Of a DNA stretch of 64,000 nt, positions 58,208 through 64,000 are shown one piece after another (the stretch's first letter is position 1; the number at the start of each line of letters is the position of its first letter). Where the stretch lies: the NCBI GenBank assembly GCA_037139095.1, contig JBAXHD010000011.1:1-64000 (forward strand), in the 5' to 3' direction. The notes below the pieces were generated by a model. It saw only the letters and a program-made list of their open reading frames with translations. It was not told the origin of the DNA and made no database searches. Position numbers and translations under genes: made by a program. This DNA comes from WLMZ01 sp037139095. GTDB taxonomy: Bacteria; Actinomycetota; Acidimicrobiia; Acidimicrobiales; Ilumatobacteraceae.

Positions 58208-60120
58208 TTCGATGGAGCCCCAAGCCACAACACCGACAGCGCCGGAAGATCAATGAGCGCCGAAGCGGGTTGCGCCTGCCACGGCACATCGGTGGTGGCA
58301 GCAACTGTGGTTGCATCAACTGCGTTGCCACCGCGGTACGAGCTGCCGCCAAAACGGGCGAGGTCGGTATCGATGAGCACCTGCCACTGGCCGGGCGCCG
58401 AAACACCCACCCGATAGCCGGTGCGAGGATGAGGCGTGAGGTTGGCTATGCACACCACGCTGGCCGAGTATGGCGGTTCGACCGACTGCCGGATGAACGC
58501 GTAGATCGAATGCTCGGAGTCGTTTGAGTCGAGCCACTGAAAGCTCATTGGGTTGTTGTCGTGGGCCCACAGCGCTGGCCATGCCTGAGTCGTTGCGTTC
58601 AGTTCGGCCACGAGCTCGCTGACACCTCGATGCGGTGCGTGCTCGAAGAGGTGCCAGGGCAGCCCACCAGATTCGTCCCATTCGGTCCACGGCGCGATCT
58701 CGCCGCCCATAAACAACAGCGGTGCGCCGGGTAGCGCCCACATCCATGCGTACAAGGCACGCAGGTTGGCAAAGCGTTGCCAATCGTCGCCGGTCATCTT
58801 GCCCAGCAGGCTGCCCTTGCCATGCACGACCTCGTCGTGGCTCAGCGGCAACACGTAGCGCTCGGTAAAGGTGTAGAGCAGTCCGAAGGTGAGTTCGCTG
58901 TGGTGCCAATGGCGATGAATCGGCTCACGCTCGAAGTACATCAGCGTGTCGTGCATCCAGCCCATGTTCCATTTGTGCGTGAAGCCAAGTCCACCGTGAT
59001 GCACCGGATGTGTCACCTTGGGCCACGCTGTTGACTCTTCGGCAATCATCAGCGCCCCCGGCACCTCGTGGCCAACCACCGTGTTCACTTCTTGAAGCAG
59101 TTGCACCGCAGCAAGGTTCTCGCGGCCACCGCGTTCGTTGGGGATCCACTGGCCAGGCTCGCGGCTGTAATCGAGATAGAGCATCGAGGCAACCGCATCG
59201 ACGCGTAACCCGTCGACATGAAACTCGTGCAGCCAGTACAGCGCATTGGCTGTGAGGAAATTGCGAACCTCATTGCGCGCAACGTTAAAGACCAACGTGC
59301 CCCAATCGGGGTGCTCGCCCTGCCGCGGATCGGCGTGTTCGTACAGCGCCGAACCATCGAACTTCGCAAGGCTCCATTCGTCACGCGGAAAGTGAGCCGG
59401 CACCCAATCGACGATGACCCCAATGCCGCGCGCATGCATGATCTCGACGAACTGCCTGAAGTCGTCGGGCGTACCGAACCGAGCAGTGGGCGCGTAGTAG
59501 CCGCTGACCTGATATCCCCACGACCCGCCATAGGGGTGCTCAGCGACGGGCATCAGTTCGACGTGCGTGAAGCCAAGCGCGTGCACATGCTCGGAGAGCT
59601 GATGAGCGAGATCGATATACGAAGTAACGCCAAATCGCCATGATGCGAGGTGCACCTCGTACACGCGCAACGGCGAGTCGGGATGATTGCTGCGCGCCTG
59701 CATCCACTCATGGTCGTTCCAGACGTGCGTGCTTGGCGGAGCGACCACACTGGCCGTCGCTGGCGGACACTCGGTCTGGCGAGCCATCGGATCGGCTTTG
59801 AGCATCGTGGTGCCGGCTTGGCTGACCACTGCAAACTTGTAGCGATGCCCGGCCTCAGCAGCAGGCACAACGGCAACCCACAACCCGCTGGAGCCAACCG
59901 AACGCATTACAGCGCCGTCGCCCCAACCGTTCCAGTCGCCTGACACATAGACCTCGCGAGCGTTGGGCGCCCACACGCTGAAACGCACTCCGGCCGCACC
60001 ATCGAGAACATGAGCACCCAGCAATTCCCACAGTCGCCGATGCTGACCTTCGTTGAACAGATGCAGGTCGATGCTCCCGGGCCATTGATCAGGGCCAGCG
60101 AGATCACCAACAGAGGTCAC
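58204..60120 (-). CDS. glgB: 1,4-alpha-glucan branching enzyme
   Basis: Introduces alpha-1,6 branches in glycogen. It has 638 residues: CBM48 domain (VRFSVWAPNAREVYVSGDWNGWG) and GH13 barrel with YEVHLASWRFG. Catalytic Asp in VDGLRVDAVASMLYLDY, Glu in LMIAEESTAWP, Asp in VLPLSHDEVVHGKGSL, then a C-terminal beta domain. The GTG at 60120 gives the normal length without a second N-terminal module. TACGCT lies 8 bases before it (60129-60134), suggesting a leaderless transcript. The 43-base gap to the divergent synthase gene contains both promoters. Confidence 0.94.
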   Translation of the reverse strand: MTSVGDLAGPDQWPGSIDLHLFNEGQHRRLWELLGAHVLDGAAGVRFSVWAPNAREVYVSGDWNGWGDGAVMRSVGSSGLWVAVVPAAEAGHRYKFAVVSQAGTTMLKADPMARQTECPPATASVVAPPSTHVWNDHEWMQARSNHPDSPLRVYEVHLASWRFGVTSYIDLAHQLSEHVHALGFTHVELMPVAEHPYGGSWGYQVSGYYAPTARFGTPDDFRQFVEIMHARGIGVIVDWVPAHFPRDEWSLAKFDGSALYEHADPRQGEHPDWGTLVFNVARNEVRNFLTANALYWLHEFHVDGLRVDAVASMLYLDYSREPGQWIPNERGGRENLAAVQLLQEVNTVVGHEVPGALMIAEESTAWPKVTHPVHHGGLGFTHKWNMGWMHDTLMYFEREPIHRHWHHSELTFGLLYTFTERYVLPLSHDEVVHGKGSLLGKMTGDDWQRFANLRALYAWMWALPGAPLLFMGGEIAPWTEWDESGGLPWHLFEHAPHRGVSELVAELNATTQAWPALWAHDNNPMSFQWLDSNDSEHSIYAFIRQSVEPPYSASVVCIANLTPHPRTGYRVGVSAPGQWQVLIDTDLARFGGSSYRGGNAVDATTVAATTDVPWQAQPASALIDLPALSVLWLGAPSK

Positions 60121-60163
60121 GAAGGACGAGCGTACGCCAGTGGCCAAGCTACGGTCGTTGTTC

Positions 60164-61351
60164 GTGCGGATCTTGATGCTCTCATGGGAATATCCACCAT
60201 TGGTCGTTGGCGGAATCGCCGCCCATGTCGACGGCCTCGCCCGGGCGATGGTGCGCAGCGGACACGAAGTGGTTGTGCTGAGCCTGCACACTCCCGACGC
60301 TCCCGACGACACCGTTGTCGAGGGCGTGCGCATCTTGCGTGCGCGTATCGACCTTCCTTGGATTCCCGACGACAACCTCGTGGCCCGCATGGCCTCGGCC
60401 AATCATCAAATTACCCAACTCGCGGCTCAGCTCGGACGCTGGCAGCCCGACATCGTGCACGCGCACGACTGGCTCGTTGCGTGGGCCGGAGACACGATCT
60501 CAAAGCTGTGGAACGCTCCGCTCGTCGCCACGATTCATGCCACCGAACGCGGCCGCCATGGCGGGCATGTGCCTCCGGGAATGCCCGCTGCAATCAACTC
60601 GATCGAGTGGTGGCTCACCTATCAAGCCGCCGAGGTGATCTGCTGCTCGCAGTTCATGATCCGCGAAGTCGTGAGCGGATTCGAGTTGCCAGTCGACAAA
60701 GTGCATCTCGTTCCAAACGGTGTCGATCTCGCCGTGTGGCAGCCCACACCCACAGCTACACCCGTGCCACGTGGCCCGCTGGTGGTTGGCTGGGGTCGGG
60801 TTCAATACGAAAAGGGCTTTCAGGTGCTGGCTCGCGCCGTGGGCTCGCTGCGCACTCGCGTGCCGGGTATCCAGTGCATCATCGCCGGGCGCGGTTCGTA
60901 TCTTCCCGAACTGCAATCGCAAATCGACATTGAGGGTCTCAGCGACATTGTGCAACTCGCCGGCTTCGTCCTCGACGACGAGCTGCGCAACATTCTGCAT
61001 CGGGCAGGCTGCGCGGTCATCCCATCGCTGTACGAACCATTTGGCATCGTTGCCCTCGAAGCAATGGCGGCTGGCGCACCAACCGTTGTTGCCAGCACCG
61101 GCGGACTCGCCGAGATCGTTGCGGGCACGGGAGCCGGACTGCTGTTCGAACCCGGCAATCATCACGAGCTCGCCGACCGCATTGAACAGGTGCTGAAACA
61201 GCCCGCACTTGCAAACACGCTCCAGACAACTGCGGCACAACTGCTCGCCGATCACTACACATGGGACGCAATCGCCGCCAGCACAATCGCTGTCTACATG
61301 TTGGCGTTTTCGCCGCCCTCTCAGACCACTACTGTCGGAGGTCATGCGTAG
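60164..61351 (+). CDS. GT4 glycogen synthase / alpha-maltose-1-phosphate synthase-like
   Basis: Glycosyltransferase of 395 residues with two Rossmann domains. The first starts MRILMLSWEYPPLVVGGIAAHVDGL (writing the GTG as Met); the second holds the donor site PSLYEPFGIVALEAMAAGAPTVV (E-x7-E). The size and GT4 type match the actinobacterial enzyme that makes maltose-1-phosphate from ADP-glucose (GlgM-like) more than GT5 GlgA. GTG at 60164 has TACGGT 8 bases upstream (60150-60155). It overlaps the phosphorylase gene by 8 bases. No glgE or glgC is in the window. Confidence 0.88.
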   Translation: MRILMLSWEYPPLVVGGIAAHVDGLARAMVRSGHEVVVLSLHTPDAPDDTVVEGVRILRARIDLPWIPDDNLVARMASANHQITQLAAQLGRWQPDIVHAHDWLVAWAGDTISKLWNAPLVATIHATERGRHGGHVPPGMPAAINSIEWWLTYQAAEVICCSQFMIREVVSGFELPVDKVHLVPNGVDLAVWQPTPTATPVPRGPLVVGWGRVQYEKGFQVLARAVGSLRTRVPGIQCIIAGRGSYLPELQSQIDIEGLSDIVQLAGFVLDDELRNILHRAGCAVIPSLYEPFGIVALEAMAAGAPTVVASTGGLAEIVAGTGAGLLFEPGNHHELADRIEQVLKQPALANTLQTTAAQLLADHYTWDAIAASTIAVYMLAFSPPSQTTTVGGHA

Positions 61352-63788
61352 CGTTCGTCAGTTCAGGGTCGACCCAGCCGTACCCGAGGTGCTGTCGGGT
61401 TTACATCGGCTCGCCAACAACCTGCACTGGTGTTGGGACCGCGACCTTCGGCAGCTGTTCGCGAGCCTGCACCCCGTGGCCTGGGAAGAATCGAACCACC
61501 AGCCATTAGAGATGCTCGCCCGCATCACACCTCACGCGTGGAGCGATCTCGCCACTGATCCAGCCGTCGTGAAATCTGTCGCCGACGCCGTGGTGCGTCT
61601 CGACGCTGCACTCACCTCTCCCCGTTGGTTTCAGACCAAAGGCGATTCACCGCTTGACCTTGTTGCCTACTTCTCTCCCGAGTTCGGCATCAGCGAATCG
61701 GTGCCTCAATACAGCGGCGGCCTCGGCGTGCTGGCGGGCGATCACCTGAAGGCATCCTCCGATCTTGGTGTGCCGTTGGTTGCCGTTGGCCTGCTCTACG
61801 GCGAGGGATATTTCCGCCAGAGTCTCGACGCCGACGGTTGGCAACAAGAGCGGTTCCCACGACTCGAACCCACGGGCATGGCGTTGACCCACACCGGTCT
61901 GCACGTGAGCCTCAATCTCGCTGGCGAGACAATCAACGTTGCCATCTGGCGCGCCGACGTTGGCCGCATCCCGCTCTATCTGCTCGATGCTCCAGGCATC
62001 ACCGACCGACTCTACGGAGGCGACGTTGAACACCGACTGCGCCAAGAAATGGTGCTCGGAATCGCTGGCGTGCGAGCCCTGCGCGCACTCGGATTATCGC
62101 CGCAGGTGTTTCACACCAACGAGGGCCACGCCGGTTTCTTGGCGCTCGAACGAATCCGCGAACTCGTCGCGAGCGGGCTCTCATTTGGCGAAGCCGTCGA
62201 GTCGTCACGTGCGGGCGGAGTCTTCACCACGCACACGCCAGTGCCTGCGGGCATCGACCGATTCTCTGTTGAGCTCATGCAGAAGTACTTCGGTCAATGG
62301 GCAACCGATCTTGGTCTGAGTTTCGAACAACTGATGAGCATCGGTAGTCGCGCCGACGAGCCCGACGACACCCGATTCAACATGGCCGTTATGGGACTCA
62401 AGCTGTCAGCGCGAGCCAATGGTGTAGCCGCCTTGCACGGCGCCGTCAGTCGCGAGATGTTCAACGGCGTGTGGCCTCAGGTGCCCGCCGACGAAGTGCC
62501 CATCGGCCACATCACCAACGGAGTACATGCGCATAGTTGGGTGTCGCCCGAGATCGACGAGTTGCTGCGCGACGGTGTGGATGGCGTGTGGGACGGCGCC
62601 GACGATGCCACATGGGCTCGCGCCTACAACCTGTCGCACGAGCGAGTGTGGTCAGCGCGTTCGGCAGGCCGAGCGCGCCTCGTGAGCTACGTACGCGCTC
62701 GCCGAGGCGACGATGTGCTTGACCCCAACGTTCTCACCATCGGCTTCGCACGACGCTTCGCTACATACAAGCGGGCAACCCTGCTGCTTTCGCAGCCCGA
62801 CCGCCTGCGCAGGCTGCTGCTCAACCCCGATCGACCCGTTCAGTTCGTGTTCGCAGGCAAGTCGCATCCGGCCGATCACCCGGGCAAAGCAATGATTCAG
62901 TCGATCGAGTTGTTCTCCCGCGAGTTCGACATCCATCAACGCTTTGTCTTCCTGGCCGATTACGACATTGCAGTGGCACGAACGATGTACCACGGCTGCG
63001 ATGTGTGGCTCAACAACCCACTGCGACCGCATGAGGCGTGCGGCACCAGTGGCATGAAAGCCGCGCTCAACGGCGCACTCAACTGCAGCATCCGCGATGG
63101 CTGGTGGGACGAATGGAGCGACGGCGAGAACGGTTGGGACATCGCCTCGATCGACGACGATCCAGATCCAATCCGCCGTGATCAGCGCGAGGCAATGAGC
63201 CTGTTCGGACTACTCGAACAAGAGATCGTCCCCATGTTCTATGAAACCGATGGCAGCCCAAGTGGGGTCCCCAAAGGTTGGCTCGACCGAATGTTGCACA
63301 ACTGGGCATCACTTGGCCCCAAGGTCACGGCATCGCGAATGGTTCGCGATTACGTGACCAAGCTGTACGAGCCCGCCGCAGCTGGCGCTTTGGCGCTGAG
63401 CAACGACGACTCGGCCGGAGCTCGCAGCCTTGCTGCATTCAAATCGCATGTGCGAGCCGCTTGGTCAACCGTGCGTATTTCAAACATCGAAACCGACACC
63501 AACGAGGGACACGAGGGCGAGCGGCGCTCTGCGCGGGTCAGCGTCGACCTCGGCGAGTTCTCGCCCAACAATGTGCAGGTGCAAGTTCTGCATGGGCCCA
63601 TCGACAGTGAAGGCTCGCTGTTGCCCTCGCCGCAGATCTGCACACTCACCATCGGTGCCGATCATGTGTGGTCAGGCGATTACGTGGTGGGCAGATCCGG
63701 CTCATACGGGCTCACCGCACGGGTGTTGCCCAGCCATCCGCTACTCGCCAACGAGTTCGAGCTCGGTTGCATTGCGTGGGCCAGCTGA
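61344..63788 (+). CDS. glgP: Alpha-glucan phosphorylase
   Basis: Releases glucose-1-phosphate from alpha-1,4-glucans. It has 814 residues, of the alpha-glucan-family type (TIGR02094-like) rather than the classical 90-kDa GlgP. It begins SVRQFRVDPAVPEVLSGLHR and LANNLHWCWDRDLRQLF, has VAYFSPEFGISESVPQYSGGLGVLAGD, and the PLP-site segment CGTSGMKAALNGALNCSIRD containing the cofactor Lys. ATG at 61344 behind GGAGG and inside the synthase gene, so degradation and synthesis enzymes are coupled. Confidence 0.93.
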   Translation: MRSVRQFRVDPAVPEVLSGLHRLANNLHWCWDRDLRQLFASLHPVAWEESNHQPLEMLARITPHAWSDLATDPAVVKSVADAVVRLDAALTSPRWFQTKGDSPLDLVAYFSPEFGISESVPQYSGGLGVLAGDHLKASSDLGVPLVAVGLLYGEGYFRQSLDADGWQQERFPRLEPTGMALTHTGLHVSLNLAGETINVAIWRADVGRIPLYLLDAPGITDRLYGGDVEHRLRQEMVLGIAGVRALRALGLSPQVFHTNEGHAGFLALERIRELVASGLSFGEAVESSRAGGVFTTHTPVPAGIDRFSVELMQKYFGQWATDLGLSFEQLMSIGSRADEPDDTRFNMAVMGLKLSARANGVAALHGAVSREMFNGVWPQVPADEVPIGHITNGVHAHSWVSPEIDELLRDGVDGVWDGADDATWARAYNLSHERVWSARSAGRARLVSYVRARRGDDVLDPNVLTIGFARRFATYKRATLLLSQPDRLRRLLLNPDRPVQFVFAGKSHPADHPGKAMIQSIELFSREFDIHQRFVFLADYDIAVARTMYHGCDVWLNNPLRPHEACGTSGMKAALNGALNCSIRDGWWDEWSDGENGWDIASIDDDPDPIRRDQREAMSLFGLLEQEIVPMFYETDGSPSGVPKGWLDRMLHNWASLGPKVTASRMVRDYVTKLYEPAAAGALALSNDDSAGARSLAAFKSHVRAAWSTVRISNIETDTNEGHEGERRSARVSVDLGEFSPNNVQVQVLHGPIDSEGSLLPSPQICTLTIGADHVWSGDYVVGRSGSYGLTARVLPSHPLLANEFELGCIAWAS

Positions 63789-63833
63789 TCGCTGCGCGAT
63801 CACGGCAGCCATTGCAAGCGCTGCCAACGCTGC

Positions 63834-64000
63834 TTACGAATCGGTTTCGGCCTTGGCGAGCCACGCCGCGTACAAGGTGTGAATGACCAATGCAGCAAAC
63901 ACCGTGGTGCCGCCAATCAACGCGGGAACGCCCGGGTATTCGCTCATAAAGATCCACACCCAAATCGGTCCCATGATCGGCTCGAGCATCGACAACAGCG
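63834..64000 (-). CDS. EamA/DMT-family transporter (C-terminal fragment)
   Basis: The last 55 codons of a gene that enters from the right edge. The translated end reads LLSMLEPIMGPIWVWIFM, then SEYPGVPALIGGTTVFAALV and ends YAAWLAKAETDS. This is the usual final helix pair of EamA (drug/metabolite) transporters. It converges with glgP (45-base gap). Substrate cannot be inferred. Confidence 0.8.
   Translation of the reverse strand, partial: LLSMLEPIMGPIWVWIFMSEYPGVPALIGGTTVFAALVIHTLYAAWLAKAETDS

Noticed and set aside
63712..63963. An 83-codon minus-strand ORF at the right end
   Set aside because: It overlaps the glgP end, and the neighbouring frame gives a clear EamA transporter C-terminus.

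Overview
The window is gene-dense, GC-rich bacterial chromosome with an actinobacterial character. Evidence includes an F420-dependent LLM-class oxidoreductase, an IclR/LtbR-type regulator divergent from leuCD, a PASTA kinase, a GT4 glycogen-type glycosyltransferase, a MetE-like gene grouped with ligA, mnmA and a cysteine desulfurase, and many start codons placed 6-8 bases after a TANNNT hexamer (leaderless mRNAs). Gene content and style suggest class Acidimicrobiia, but this is inference. I saw no rRNA, tRNA, CRISPR array, insertion sequence or prophage; most of the window is core metabolism.

Layout. 0-2.6 kb: end of a polyamine-type ABC permease, its convergent ATPase and an enoyl-CoA hydratase. 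2.7-12.7 kb: the most unusual stretch. It holds an orphan protein, a ParA/MinD-like ATPase, two acetyltransferase-like proteins, a nucleotide-translocase-like transporter, a membrane sensor with HAMP but no output domain, a DltA-like adenylating enzyme with its own carrier protein, and an ABC-exporter-like protein whose ATPase motifs are all altered and which ends in a cyclic-nucleotide-binding-like and a winged-helix-like domain. I treat this as a candidate undescribed membrane signalling or modification system.

12.7-26.1 kb: acyl-CoA dehydrogenase, citramalate synthase (cimA) behind an isoleucine leader-peptide attenuator, a possible structured ncRNA, ilvE, leuB, greA, hydrolase, UbiB-type kinase, FKBP lipoprotein, LtbR-like regulator and leuCD. 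26.2-32.3 kb: DEAD-box helicase, PLP enzyme, esterase, homospermidine synthase preceded by a coupled 44-residue ORF, and an LLM oxidoreductase. 32.3-37.9 kb: a lipoprotein and a MacB-type ABC efflux operon with two membrane-fusion proteins. 38-43.3 kb: leuA behind a leucine attenuator, small membrane protein, ferredoxin, pyrF, serA and an SCP2 protein.

43.3-64 kb: MFS exporter and SDR; a PASTA protein kinase with a degraded active site; ligA, MetE-like, mnmA and cysteine desulfurase; methyltransferase; galT; SRPBCC protein; the AzlCD branched-chain amino acid exporter; a glycogen block (glgB divergent from a GT4 synthase and an alpha-glucan phosphorylase); and the end of an EamA transporter.

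Together the scattered cimA, ilvE, leuA, leuB, leuCD, LtbR-like and azlCD genes supply synthesis, export and control of branched-chain amino acids. Two loci (cimA and leuA) have leader peptides whose repeated codons match the pathway product.
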